DNA from: Sphingomonas hankookensis
Lineage (GTDB): Bacteria > Pseudomonadota > Alphaproteobacteria > Sphingomonadales > Sphingomonadaceae
Direction of reading: 5' to 3'
Assembly: GCF_022664465.1 (NCBI RefSeq)
Contig: NZ_JAKREV010000006.1
Coordinates: 1 to 64,000 of the forward strand
Length of the DNA: 64,000 bases
The position numbers were made by a program, and so were the translations under genes. How positions within the stretch are numbered: the first letter of the stretch is position 1; each line of letters begins with the position of its first letter. The notes under the pieces were generated by a model. The model saw only the letters and a list, made by a program, of their open reading frames with translations. It was not told where the DNA came from and ran no database searches. This document shows positions 1 to 8,479 of the stretch, one piece after another.

Positions 1-64
1 GCATGATCTCCACTTCACGTAGCTTCCCGATGATCTCCCAGGGCTTGTGCTTCTTCGAAGACAT
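1..64 (-). CDS. IS3-family transposase OrfA, N-terminal fragment
   Basis: The visible 21 residues read MSSKKHKPWEIIGKLREVEI and then leave the window. This is the typical beginning of the OrfA helix-turn-helix protein of IS3-family elements (consensus of the type M-x-K-K-[HR]-x-P-E-E-I-I-x-K-L-R-E-x-E). OrfA binds the IS ends and provides the DNA-binding half of the OrfAB transposase. The ATG is at 62-64. The rest, and OrfB, lie to the left of the window. Confidence 0.7.
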   Translation of the reverse strand, partial: MSSKKHKPWEIIGKLREVEIM

Positions 65-127
65 TCGTCGTCCCTTCCTTGATCCAGACTATCATAGTCG
101 ATGGACCACTCAGAAGGGGGCAGCTCA
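1..127 (-). mobile_element. IS3-type insertion sequence, left end only
   Basis: The window opens inside an insertion sequence read on the minus strand. Bases 64 to 1 encode the N-terminus of an IS3-family OrfA, and the DNA up to about 127 looks like its terminal non-coding part. Read outward-in on the minus strand, the end begins TGAGCTGCCCCCTTCTGAG at base 127, which has the 5'-TG start usual for IS3 ends; this exact boundary is inferred, because the other end is outside the window. The element interrupts the ATPase gene whose remainder continues to 550. Confidence 0.65.
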
Positions 128-550
128 CTCGATCGGCTGAATACCGAGATTCTCGCGCTGGCGCGGCAGCTAGGTGTGCCGATGCTCGAAGAGGTCAACC
201 TCAACACCAATGCGTCGTTGCGGCTGACCAAGGGTGGCGAACCGACAACCTTCAGCGCTGTTACAGCCGGCGAGCGGCTGCGGCTGCGCATCGCCACTGC
301 CGTCGCCCTGCTTCGCGTCGGGCAGGAAAGGGGGCTGGGCCGTCATCCCGGTCTTCTGATCGTCGATTCCCCGGCGGCCGAAGAGGTGAGTCCCAACGAC
401 CTGACCGCGGTCCTCTGCGAGCTTCAGACGATCGCGCAGGAAACCGAGGGCCTGCAAATCATCATCGGCAGCGCCAATGCGAGAGCGATCGTAGCGCAAC
501 TCGGCGAACAATGGTGCCGGTCGGCAATGGGCGACGATTATTTATGGTGA
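101..550 (+). pseudogene. SMC/ABC-like ATPase, C-terminal fragment cut by an IS
   Basis: A 149-codon open frame is the tail of a large SMC/RecN-type ATPase. Visible are an ABC-signature-like stretch (TAGERLRLRIATAVALL, about residues 67-83) and a Walker-B-like strand (GLLIVDSPAAEE, about residues 100-111), followed by a helix and the terminal strand LQIIIGSA. The Walker A half is missing. Residues 1-9 are encoded by IS-end DNA, so the native sequence probably begins near base 128. The ATG at 101 comes from the IS, so a stub could still be made. In the Walker B box the residue after the Asp is Ser, not the usual catalytic Glu. The stop is 25 bp before the nuclease gene, so the two form one operon. 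Function of the locus is inferred, probably anti-phage or DNA repair. Confidence 0.6.
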
Positions 551-575
551 CGCCTGCGCCATCGCGCTGCCCGGC

Positions 576-2492
576 ATGAGCCCGCTCGCGCTCCTCGAGG
601 CGCGGCTCGCCGAGAGCCAGACGGTCAGGATCGCGGACCTCGGCGGCGTGGACGACATCCTCGCCGACGCCGACCGACTCCACGCCGCGCCGATCCTCGA
701 CATCCTCGCCGATATGGTGGCCGCGGGGTCTGACGCCGAGCGTGGGAGACTCCACGATTTCCTCATCGGTGGCTTCGAAAGCGCCCGCGATCCGCAATCT
801 TTTCGCGATGCTATCGACCGGCTGCTCCGTAGCGCCTCATTGCGCGCGGCCATGGCGCGGGCGCTCGTGACGATCCTAACGCGCCGGGTTCAGGAGCGCA
901 CAACCGACCGCGAGGCGCTGATCGCCGCCTATGCGCTGGAAGGCCTGTTCCGCCTAGCGCTCGAAGGCGAAGTCAGCCGACACCGGCCCCTGCTCGAGCT
1001 CGCCGATGTCGCGAGCGATGCGCCGGGCACTTATGCCCGGCATGTCGCCAAGATTGGCGGCGCGGCCTTTCACCTCTGGGGCGGCGACGATCTGCTCTCG
1101 ATGCTGCGCCGCCTGCTCGACAATGAGGAAGCCGAGGGCGAGGCAGCTTTCGAGCTCGGCCTCGCTCACCTTGCGCGCGCGCTCGACGGTGCTGACATGG
1201 CGACGATCCTCGCCGGCCTGGAAACCGCGCGCCTATACTTCGAGCGCGCCGCCCAGGTCGATGACGAGCGGGCGGATGCGCGGGCTTACCGATCGGCTAT
1301 TGACCTTGTCACAGGCTTTGCGGCCAACTTAGACGCCGGTGAGATGGAGGATGCTCTCTGCGACCTCATGACAGCGGGGCGCGAGCGGGCAGCCGTGCTG
1401 CACGGCGGCGGCGTGGCAGCATGGCTCGCGCCTCGCCTCGATGAGGATCTTGAATGGTTCGAGCTTGCTCGCAGGCTGCGTTATGCGGCTGGCAACCTCG
1501 CGCGTCCGAGCTGGGTCCATGCGGCGGCAACGCTGGATCAAATTCTCGCCATCTACAACGCGCGCTGCACGATCGCCCATGGCGACGGGCTGCGATCGCT
1601 TCTGCGGCCGCGGATCGAAGCGTCGTTCGTGCGCGAGCGTGGGCTTGCCGCCCATCTCGACGATCTCCTGGCCGAAGCCGCGTGGCCCGATCCGCAGCGT
1701 GCGATTGCTGAAGAACTGCGCGCTAGGCTCGATGTAAACCATCAATCGGGTGCCGGGCCGGGAAAAGCCGGGGAGAATGAAAAATATCCGCTGCTCGCGC
1801 GCATTCTCCCCGCCGGCTCCGCTCTCGAGCAGCTTCCCGAAACGATGGTGCGGTCGGTTGAGCAGGCGCTAGTCGACTATGCGATGCGTCCGCAGGCGGT
1901 TGCCAATCCGGTGATGCAGCGGACGCTGGCGACCCTCCGTGCGGCCCTATCGGCGAGCACCGAGTACGAGGGTGCCGTGCGTGAGGCGTTCGACGCTGTG
2001 CTGCTGCAACTACTGGTATTTTGCAGCGATCGGCAGAACGCAGAGATTCGAGACCTCGGCACGCGAGGCGAATATTTGCGTGCCGAACATCCCAGCGAGA
2101 GCGATCTCCAACTCGATCTGCGCGAATTTTTGGTCGGCAATATGACCGGCTCGGATGTCCTGTCCGAAGTGCGCGGGGTTGCGACTGGCCGCACCGACTT
2201 ACGCGTCAGTTTCGGCGGACCGACATTCATCATCGAACTCAAGAAGCATGACGGCCACCTCTCCCGAGAGGTGGCGAACCGTTACCGCGCGCAGGCGACA
2301 AGCTATCAGGCGTCCAACGTACGCCTGGGGTTTTTGGGCGTGCTCGAAGTCGTCGATCGGACGGGACCGGTGCCAAGTCTTGAGGAATGTTTCTGGCACA
2401 GCGCTTACGTTCCGGACGGCGGTGACCTCACCCGCCACTTGATTGTCTTCAAAGTTCCTGGGCGTCTCAAACCACCGTCGAAATTGCGTTAA
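576..2492 (+). CDS. Helical protein with C-terminal PD-(D/E)XK nuclease domain
   Basis: The 638-residue protein has two parts. Residues 1 to about 490 are almost entirely alpha-helical and Leu/Ala-rich, without a motif I recognise, and could be a repeat scaffold. The C-terminal 130 residues show a restriction-endonuclease-like core: SEVRG (Glu about 530), then GRTDLRV (Asp541), then FIIELKK (Glu554-Leu-Lys556). This spacing and pattern fit PD-(D/E)XK nucleases. It follows the truncated SMC-like ATPase by 25 bp and was presumably its partner. ATPase-nuclease pairs of this type are common among defence modules, but I cannot assign this one to a named system. A nuclease without its ATPase is probably uncontrolled or inactive. 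I see no frameshift inside this gene. Confidence 0.7.
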   Translation: MSPLALLEARLAESQTVRIADLGGVDDILADADRLHAAPILDILADMVAAGSDAERGRLHDFLIGGFESARDPQSFRDAIDRLLRSASLRAAMARALVTILTRRVQERTTDREALIAAYALEGLFRLALEGEVSRHRPLLELADVASDAPGTYARHVAKIGGAAFHLWGGDDLLSMLRRLLDNEEAEGEAAFELGLAHLARALDGADMATILAGLETARLYFERAAQVDDERADARAYRSAIDLVTGFAANLDAGEMEDALCDLMTAGRERAAVLHGGGVAAWLAPRLDEDLEWFELARRLRYAAGNLARPSWVHAAATLDQILAIYNARCTIAHGDGLRSLLRPRIEASFVRERGLAAHLDDLLAEAAWPDPQRAIAEELRARLDVNHQSGAGPGKAGENEKYPLLARILPAGSALEQLPETMVRSVEQALVDYAMRPQAVANPVMQRTLATLRAALSASTEYEGAVREAFDAVLLQLLVFCSDRQNAEIRDLGTRGEYLRAEHPSESDLQLDLREFLVGNMTGSDVLSEVRGVATGRTDLRVSFGGPTFIIELKKHDGHLSREVANRYRAQATSYQASNVRLGFLGVLEVVDRTGPVPSLEECFWHSAYVPDGGDLTRHLIVFKVPGRLKPPSKLR

Positions 2493-2650
2493 GGAAAGCG
2501 GGCAACGCAGATCGGCCTGACAGCTGACGGCGACCTGAAGCCGTTGAATCAGCGGGTTTTGCAGCATTTCTGCGGAGTGGCACCTGAAGGCTGTCAAGCC
2601 GCAAACGGCCTAGCCTTGCTCGTTAAATGGGCAAGGTGGCCGAGCGCGCG

Positions 2651-2679
2651 AATGTCGGCTCTTGTCGGAAGCCGACATT
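2651..2679. repeat. Perfect 10-bp inverted repeat (hairpin)
   Basis: AATGTCGGCT at 2651-2660 is answered by AGCCGACATT at 2670-2679, with a 9-nt loop. A second small hairpin follows (CCAAATG 2711-2717 / CATTTGG 2722-2728). Both lie in the 396-bp gap between the nuclease gene and the MOSC gene, next to a 60-bp dispersed repeat. There is no U-run, so these are more likely remnants of intergenic repeats than terminators. Confidence 0.5.
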
Positions 2680-2743
2680 TGGAGAGACGGGTGGGGATGA
2701 CGGGTTTGTCCCAAATGTGATCATTTGGCTGTTCGCTGGTGAA

Positions 2744-2803
2744 ATGAACGAAAGGTGGGTTTCGGGCAATGCGATTGGGCCGCTGAATGACCGCATCTGG
2801 GTC
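2744..2803 (+). repeat. 60-bp dispersed intergenic repeat, copy A
   Basis: This copy begins ATGAACGAA and ends GAATGACCGCATCTGGGTC. It aligns without gaps, base for base over exactly 60 bp, with the copies at 13479, 21803 and 23614. The outer arms are conserved and the middle is diverged. It lies upstream of the MOSC gene, and its internal ATG at 2787 creates a misleading longer reading frame for that gene. Confidence 0.7.
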
Positions 2804-2888
2804 GAGCATGTTACAGTCGTCCCGAGCAGAAGGCCATCAGATCGCGGCCGGTCTGGTGGCGGGGGCTGGCAAGCTCTACAGATCAGCA

Positions 2889-3539
2889 ATGACGATCTCC
2901 CTTCGCTCAGTGCAAGTCGGCCGGGTAGCTCCGCTCGGTCCCAACGGTGTTCCCAGCGGCTTCATCAAGCTTCAAATCGACCACCGCGTAGGGCTGGATG
3001 CTCTTGGGCTGTTGGGCGATGCGCAAGCTGACCTTACGGTTCACGGCGGACCAGAGAAGGCCGTCTATGGTTACGCCAGTGAGCATTACGCTGCCTGGCG
3101 GTCAGAGTACCCGGAACACGCCGATCGCCTCGTCCCAGGCGCCTTTGGTGAAAACCTGACCATCGACGGCTTGAATGAGGAGCAAATCCGAGTCGGAGAC
3201 GTGCATAGGATTGGGAGCGCGCTGTTGCAGGTCTGTCAGCCGCGGCAACCATGCTTCAAGCTGGCGCTTCGCTTCAACGACAACCGGCTGCCGAAAGCCA
3301 TGGTCAGATCCGGTCGCGCGGGGTGGTACTACCGAGTGCTGCAGACCGGAAAACTGGCCGCAGGCGACGAGGTCAGGCTGGTTGAGCGGCCGCAGCCTGA
3401 CTTCCCCTTCTCGCGCCTGGTCTCCATCATAAACCACGGCGACGCGACAGCCGAAGAAAACGCATCGCTGGCAGCGATGTCGGAGGTAGCGGACTGGATC
3501 CGCACGCGAGCGCAAGACAGGATAGGTAGGACGTCCTAA
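2889..3539 (+). CDS. MOSC-domain protein (YiiM-like)
   Basis: The 216-residue protein carries a MOSC domain, the fold shared with molybdenum-cofactor sulfurases and MOCO-dependent reductases. It shows the N-terminal strand VGRVAPLG, the GLLGDAQADLTVHGGPEKAVYGYASEHY core, FGENL, and QPRQPCFKLALRF, where Cys in the PCFK context is the conserved cysteine of the family. A short helical extension follows, as in YiiM-type proteins. It is likely soluble and involved in handling N-hydroxylated compounds or molybdopterin; the substrate is unknown. I chose ATG 2889 (MTISLRSVQVG) because the upstream in-frame ATG at 2787 lies inside a dispersed repeat. It stands alone and in no evident operon. Confidence 0.8.
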   Translation: MTISLRSVQVGRVAPLGPNGVPSGFIKLQIDHRVGLDALGLLGDAQADLTVHGGPEKAVYGYASEHYAAWRSEYPEHADRLVPGAFGENLTIDGLNEEQIRVGDVHRIGSALLQVCQPRQPCFKLALRFNDNRLPKAMVRSGRAGWYYRVLQTGKLAAGDEVRLVERPQPDFPFSRLVSIINHGDATAEENASLAAMSEVADWIRTRAQDRIGRTS

Positions 3540-3647
3540 ACGGCCGCGACTGAACCTGCTAACCTGAACCAACGTTCGTTTCGGGGATAGCACTGGAGTG
3601 GCGCTGAACGACTAAAACTGAGTCTTCTTTTTCTAAGCCTCCTTCGC

Positions 3648-3830
3648 TCGGCAAGCTTCAAATCATCCAATACATCGACGTCCGAGTAACGAACTGTTCT
3701 GTCAGTCTCCGCACTGCTAAGAAAGATTCGAACGGTGCGGAAAATGGCTGTCGCTTTGTAGAAAATCGATGTTTCGTACGCCGAAGCCAGTGCGCTTAAT
3801 ATCCCTATGTTGGTATACCAGCGCCTTCAC
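3648..3830 (-). pseudogene. Decayed tyrosine recombinase remnant
   Basis: The minus strand encodes the C-terminal catalytic end of a recombinase closely related to the intact gene at 13542-14174. HWLRRTK matches HSLRRTK. After a one-base deletion near 3778 the frame shifts, and SIFYKATAIFRTVRIFL...TDRTVRYSDVDVLDDLKLAE matches SIIYKATGNLRAVQILL...DSTVRYLGVDVEDALELAE. The nucleophilic-Tyr region (TVRY) is kept, but the frameshift and loss of the N-terminal half make it non-functional. This explains most of the otherwise gene-free stretch 3540-3894. Confidence 0.75.
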
Positions 3831-3894
3831 CTCCTCGATCGTTGATTTGTATAGTACTACAACATCGGTGATCTGCCGGTACTGATACCTGCCG

Positions 3895-6066
3895 TTATGA
3901 CTGGGAGTAGCGTATCGCAAATGCCCAAAACAGGGCCGATTCTGAGAACTCGGCGTCCCGGTTCCCACTCGATTGATGTCCGGCATTCTCGTCGAGAACC
4001 AGCACTGCCGGATTGCCGCTGGTCGAACGATGGCGCACTTCTGCCACCAGCTTTGCCGGTTCCCAATAGGCGACACGGTCGTCCTTCAACCCGGCGGTAC
4101 ATAACAGGGGAGGATAGGGTGCAGAGTGAACATTCTCATACGGCGAGATCGACGCGATATTGTCATAGGCTCGGGGGTCCGACAGCGGATCGCCCCAGTC
4201 TGGGCGGAACAACGGCACGAGCGGATGGTCGGCATCGCTCATCGTGTTGAGCATGTCGACGAAGGGAACCTTGGCGATTACCCCGGCCCAAAGGGTCGGT
4301 GCGAGGTTCATCGCACCACCGACCAGCAACCCGCCAGCAGACAGGCCATAGGCGACGACACGCCCCGCCGTGCTGTAGCCTAGGTTGCAGAGTGCTTCTC
4401 CACAGGTAACGAAATCGGTCATCGAATTACGCTTGGTGAAGCGTCGTCCGCCTTCGAACCACCGCTGCCCCCGTTCGGACCCGCCACGGACATGCGCGAT
4501 AGCATAGCGCCATCCGCGATCGATCAGGACCGTGACGGGCAGCGAGAAGACCGGGTCGCTGGCGATACCATATGCGCCATATCCATAGAGCAGCAGCGGC
4601 GTGCTGCCGTCACGCGGCATATCCTTGCGCGAAACCAACGTGATCGGAACCGCAGTGCCGTCCGCCGTCGTCGCCGTCAGCCGTTCGACCGCGTATCGAT
4701 CGGGATCGAAATCGCGCAGCCGTTCGGCGGCAACTTCCCGCATCGCTCCGGTGCTAAGCGTCACATCGATCCAGCGGCGGGGTTGTACAGGGGATTCCTG
4801 CACGATCCGCACGCTCCCGGCCCGGTAATCCTGTCCGCCCACCAGTTCGATCGCATAGGCCACGCCGTCGAACACGACCGGTCGTTCGCGGCCGTCGGTT
4901 GTCTGGACGACCAGTCGGTGCAGCCCGTCGATGCGCTCCAGACGGACCAGCCCCCCCGCGAACGGCAACAGCGCCACGATCGGCGTCCCCGGCCGATGCG
5001 GCACGAGCGTTGCCCCGTCGGCCATCGTCGTGCGGTCCAGTTTCAGCACCTTGCGGTCGAACGCGCCGCCCTCGTTGGTCAGCATTACCAACCCGCCGGC
5101 CCATTCGTCGATGTCGTAGCTGACGCCATCGCGCCGTGCCCGGACCAGACGGGCGGGTGCCGTTTCGCCGCTGCCGCCGCCGATCAACCGCACTTCGCCG
5201 GTCGACGGTCCGGACAGCGTCAACCGCACGAACCCGTCGGCCGCCGTCCGTGCCACCGCCATGAAGATCGCGGGATCGCTCTCCTCATATACCAGCACCG
5301 CCGCACCCCCCTCCACTGGCGTGCGATACAGCCGCGTCGGCCGGTTTCGGGCATCGCGCCAGATCCAGAACAGCCATGTCGAAGACGGCGCGAAGGTCAG
5401 CCCGCCATAGCCATAGGCATCAGTGGCGACCGGAATGGTCACCTGGCCGGTCCGGGTATCGAGGATGCACAGCCGGTGACGATCGTTACCGACGATATCT
5501 TCGGCCCATGCGAAATAGCGATGGTCCGGGCTCGGTTGATGCCCGGTCGTGCGGTAATAGGAATGGCCCTTCGCCCGTGCTCCTTCGTCGAGCAGCACCT
5601 GTTCGCGGCCATCGGCGCCGATACGGTAATGGACGACATGACTTTGCCCCGCCGGCACCCGGCTCGCATACAGCCATGGCCCCGATGGCAGCGGCGGCGC
5701 GGCGATCCCGTCGCCGCTGCGCGCGCGCATCGCCGCCAGCAGATCGGCCCGGTCCGCCGCAAGCGGCGCAAGGACCTTTGCCGCATAATCCGCCTCGGCC
5801 GCGATTGCCCGTGCGATCATCGGCGGCAGCGTCTCGCGCGTCCGGCTACCGGTCTTCGGAATATATCTAATCCAGGCATAGGGATCATCGCGCACCCGCC
5901 CCAGTTGCCGGATAGCGTGGGGAATCCGTGGCAGCACCGGCGGCGCGATCCGGGGCCACTGTCCCGCGCGGTCCGTCGCGCCCGCGCCGCCCGTCGCCAC
6001 GGCCGTCGCAATCGCGGCGACGCCGCTCAGGAACGTACGCCGGTTGGGCGAAGGGGTCGGCGTCAT
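3895..6066 (-). CDS. Tat-exported prolyl oligopeptidase-family (S9A) peptidase
   Basis: The 723-residue serine peptidase has an N-terminal beta-propeller and a C-terminal alpha/beta-hydrolase domain, as in prolyl oligopeptidase and oligopeptidase B. The N-terminus MTPTPSPNRRTFLSGVAAIAT is a twin-arginine signal, so it is exported folded to the periplasm. The catalytic triad is visible as GLSAGG (Ser about 576), LKDDRV (Asp about 662-663) and NAGHQS (His about 697). I chose ATG 6066 because the Tat signal begins there; the longer frame to 6363 overlaps the divergent receptor gene. It is divergent from a TonB-dependent receptor with a 163-bp shared promoter region. The pair suggests peptide capture: the receptor imports and the peptidase trims short peptides. 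That link is inferred. Confidence 0.9.
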   Translation of the reverse strand: MTPTPSPNRRTFLSGVAAIATAVATGGAGATDRAGQWPRIAPPVLPRIPHAIRQLGRVRDDPYAWIRYIPKTGSRTRETLPPMIARAIAAEADYAAKVLAPLAADRADLLAAMRARSGDGIAAPPLPSGPWLYASRVPAGQSHVVHYRIGADGREQVLLDEGARAKGHSYYRTTGHQPSPDHRYFAWAEDIVGNDRHRLCILDTRTGQVTIPVATDAYGYGGLTFAPSSTWLFWIWRDARNRPTRLYRTPVEGGAAVLVYEESDPAIFMAVARTAADGFVRLTLSGPSTGEVRLIGGGSGETAPARLVRARRDGVSYDIDEWAGGLVMLTNEGGAFDRKVLKLDRTTMADGATLVPHRPGTPIVALLPFAGGLVRLERIDGLHRLVVQTTDGRERPVVFDGVAYAIELVGGQDYRAGSVRIVQESPVQPRRWIDVTLSTGAMREVAAERLRDFDPDRYAVERLTATTADGTAVPITLVSRKDMPRDGSTPLLLYGYGAYGIASDPVFSLPVTVLIDRGWRYAIAHVRGGSERGQRWFEGGRRFTKRNSMTDFVTCGEALCNLGYSTAGRVVAYGLSAGGLLVGGAMNLAPTLWAGVIAKVPFVDMLNTMSDADHPLVPLFRPDWGDPLSDPRAYDNIASISPYENVHSAPYPPLLCTAGLKDDRVAYWEPAKLVAEVRHRSTSGNPAVLVLDENAGHQSSGNRDAEFSESALFWAFAIRYSQS

Positions 6067-6229
6067 GGTGGTCTCCCGTAGCGATCGACATATCCTATCG
6101 CGCGCTGGCGTCCCTGCCATCCGATCCATCGCAGGATGGCCCGATCGGAAAAGATAATGACCCGGCGTGCGGCGTGGGCCGCTGCGAACCTGATAGCGTA
6201 ACGATATCGGGGCTTTGTGGGAGGCGACC
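6067..6229. promoter_or_regulatory. Shared divergent promoter region, S9 peptidase / TonB receptor
   Basis: This 163-bp gap separates two divergently transcribed genes and must hold both promoters. I see no unambiguous -35/-10 pair or regulator palindrome, and no Fur-box-like sequence stands out. Confidence 0.4.
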
Positions 6230-8440
6230 ATGATCGGACGGGGACTTCGGGCGACGCTGGCAAGTGGGGCAGGCGCGTTCGCGCTGACCATGGCCCTGCC
6301 GTCCGCCGCACAGACGGCAACGACGGACGATCCGTCCGAAGAGATCGTCGTCACCGCGACCAAGCGCGCCGAACCGCTGCGCGAACTGGCCGGATCGGTA
6401 TCGGCCTTGACCGAAAAGTCGCTGCAGGACCTGAACGCCCAGAGCCTGTCCGACTATATCACCCGCGTCCCCGGCGTCGTGTTCAACGATTATCAACCGG
6501 GCATTTCCGAAGTCGTCATCCGCGGCATCGCCTCGACGACCTATCACGAGGCCAATCAGGCAACGACCGGCTACTACCTCAACCAGATTCCGCTGGTCGA
6601 ACCCGGCTTTCCGCTAGCCATCCCGGACGTCGACGCGTTCGATCTTGCGCAGGTGGAAGTATTGCGTGGACCGCAGGGGACGCTGTTCGGGTCGTCCTCG
6701 CTGGGCGGTGCGATCAACTATGTCGTCAAGGAGGCGGACGCATCCGCTTACGCCGCTGCCGGCGAGGGCTTGGTGTCCAGCACGCGCCGCGCCGGCGAAG
6801 CCAGCTATGCGATCAAGGGGATGGTCAACATCCCGATCGTCCGTGACCGGTTGGCGGCGCGGGTCGTCGCGTTCGAACGCTATGACGCGGGCTATCTCGA
6901 CAATACCGGCACCGGCGTCGACGGGTCGAACGACCTGCGCGTGCGCGGCGTCCGGGGATCGCTGGTATGGACGCCGACCGATACGACGACGGTGTCGGCG
7001 CTGAGCATGCTCCAACGCTACCGTCTGGCCGATCAGACCTATGTCCTGTTCGGCAGCGATCCGCGTACGTTCGAACGCAACACCAACGTACCCGAGAATC
7101 AGGACACCGAATTCCAGCTCCACAGCCTGAAGCTGGAACAGGCGCTGGACTTCGCGACCGTGACCGCGATCGGCAGCTACGTTCAAAAGAAGAACACGAC
7201 CGTGTTCGACGATTCGGTGTTCCTCGGCATCGATCCGCGTACCGGGACCGCGCAGCTGTCGGGTTCGGACGGCACGTCGAAAACGACCTATGGCGAATTG
7301 CGGATCGCGTCGCCCTCGGCCGGCCCGTTCAACTGGCTGTTGGGGGCGAACTATACCCGGTTGCGCTCCGACAGCACCGACCTCGTCTCGCTCGCGGGGA
7401 TCGGTAGCTATATCGACGCCAATCCCGGCGAGTTCGGCGGTCAGTCGAGCAGCGTGATCGCCCCCGACGACGAGATCCAGCGCACCATCAACAACGCCAC
7501 GGTCCGGGAAATCGCGCTGTTCGGCGAAGCGTCCTACACCATCGCCGACCAACTGACCCTGACCGCCGGGGGCCGCGTGTTCCAATATACGTCGCAACCG
7601 CGCCTGCAATTCCTGCCCAACGCGGCGCTGACCCCGCCGTTCGACTATCAGCCCGGCGAGCAGAAAGAGTCGGGTTTCATCCCGAAATTGTCGGTCAAAT
7701 ATCGGCCGTCCAACCGTTTCATGGTCTATGGACTATATTCCGAAGGGTTCCGCATCGGCGGCGTCAACGTCTATTCGGTCGCGGTTCCGAACACGCCGCT
7801 GACCTTCGCCAGCGATAAGACGAAGAATTACGAAATCGGCACCCGGCTCGATCTGGTGCCCGGACAGATGTCGATCGACATCACCGCCTATCACATCGAC
7901 TGGAACAACATTCAGGCGCGGCTGTTCGTGCCCGTCACGTTTCAGGCCTACACCACCAATGGCGGGGGTGCCGATATCGACGGGGTCGAGGTCAGCCTGA
8001 ATTTCCGTCCGGCGCCATGGCTGACCTTTACCAGCAATGTCGGCTACAACGATGCGCGGTTGTCGGCGCTGTTGCCCGACAGCTTCGCCCCTGGCGGCGG
8101 CTATGCGCGCGGCACGCAGTTGCCCGGCGCGTCGGACTGGACGATTGCCAACCAGTTGCAGTTCGATCTGCGCGAGACTGGACTGCATCCGCGCTTCGGC
8201 ATCGCCCACCGCTATCTCTCGGCCGCCCCGGTCGCGTTCAACGCCGCACTGGAAAAGGGCGATTACAACCTCGTCGACCTGAACGCCGCCGTCGATGTCG
8301 TACACGGCGTCGAACTGGGCGTGTTCGTCAAGAACTTGTTCGACGAGTATGGCATCCTGAACGCGCCATTCTCGTTCGCCGGATCGGTAACGCGTCCGCG
8401 CACCATCGGGGCGAATCTGCGCTTCAACCTGACTCGGTAA
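6230..8440 (+). CDS. TonB-dependent outer-membrane receptor
   Basis: The 736-residue outer-membrane receptor has a signal peptide (MIGRGLRATLASGAGAFALT...PSAAQ, cleavage after Ala-Gln near residue 29). A TonB-box-like EEIVVTATK follows, then a plug domain (residues about 45-165, with VEVLRGPQGTLFGSSSLGGAINYV) and a beta-barrel to the C-terminus (YGLYSEGFRIGGVN, YEIGTRLDL, VFVKNLFDEYG). Such receptors use TonB-ExbBD energy to import siderophores, glycans, peptides or vitamins. I chose ATG 6230 rather than 6215 since the signal peptide starts there. The divergent S9 peptidase makes a peptide-like ligand plausible, but the sequence alone does not give the substrate. It ends against a strong hairpin at 8447-8472. 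Confidence 0.92.
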   Translation: MIGRGLRATLASGAGAFALTMALPSAAQTATTDDPSEEIVVTATKRAEPLRELAGSVSALTEKSLQDLNAQSLSDYITRVPGVVFNDYQPGISEVVIRGIASTTYHEANQATTGYYLNQIPLVEPGFPLAIPDVDAFDLAQVEVLRGPQGTLFGSSSLGGAINYVVKEADASAYAAAGEGLVSSTRRAGEASYAIKGMVNIPIVRDRLAARVVAFERYDAGYLDNTGTGVDGSNDLRVRGVRGSLVWTPTDTTTVSALSMLQRYRLADQTYVLFGSDPRTFERNTNVPENQDTEFQLHSLKLEQALDFATVTAIGSYVQKKNTTVFDDSVFLGIDPRTGTAQLSGSDGTSKTTYGELRIASPSAGPFNWLLGANYTRLRSDSTDLVSLAGIGSYIDANPGEFGGQSSSVIAPDDEIQRTINNATVREIALFGEASYTIADQLTLTAGGRVFQYTSQPRLQFLPNAALTPPFDYQPGEQKESGFIPKLSVKYRPSNRFMVYGLYSEGFRIGGVNVYSVAVPNTPLTFASDKTKNYEIGTRLDLVPGQMSIDITAYHIDWNNIQARLFVPVTFQAYTTNGGGADIDGVEVSLNFRPAPWLTFTSNVGYNDARLSALLPDSFAPGGGYARGTQLPGASDWTIANQLQFDLRETGLHPRFGIAHRYLSAAPVAFNAALEKGDYNLVDLNAAVDVVHGVELGVFVKNLFDEYGILNAPFSFAGSVTRPRTIGANLRFNLTR

Positions 8441-8446
8441 CCAGGC

Positions 8447-8472
8447 ACCGCGCCGGCGATGGCCGGCGCGGT
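8447..8472. terminator. Hairpin terminator between convergent genes
   Basis: ACCGCGCCGGC (8447-8457) pairs perfectly with GCCGGCGCGGT (8462-8472) around a 4-nt loop. It fills the 39-bp gap between the converging receptor and deacetylase genes, so it probably ends transcription from both sides. There is no good U-tract on either strand. Confidence 0.6.
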
Positions 8473-8479
8473 TGCGACG

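Noticed and set aside
2787..2888. Longer N-terminus for the MOSC protein
   Set aside because: The extra start lies inside repeat copy A and the added residues are not part of the family domain.
4492..6081. Long 529-codon plus-strand open frame
   Set aside because: It is wholly antisense to the S9 peptidase, whose catalytic motifs and signal peptide are clear; GC-rich DNA gives such shadow frames.
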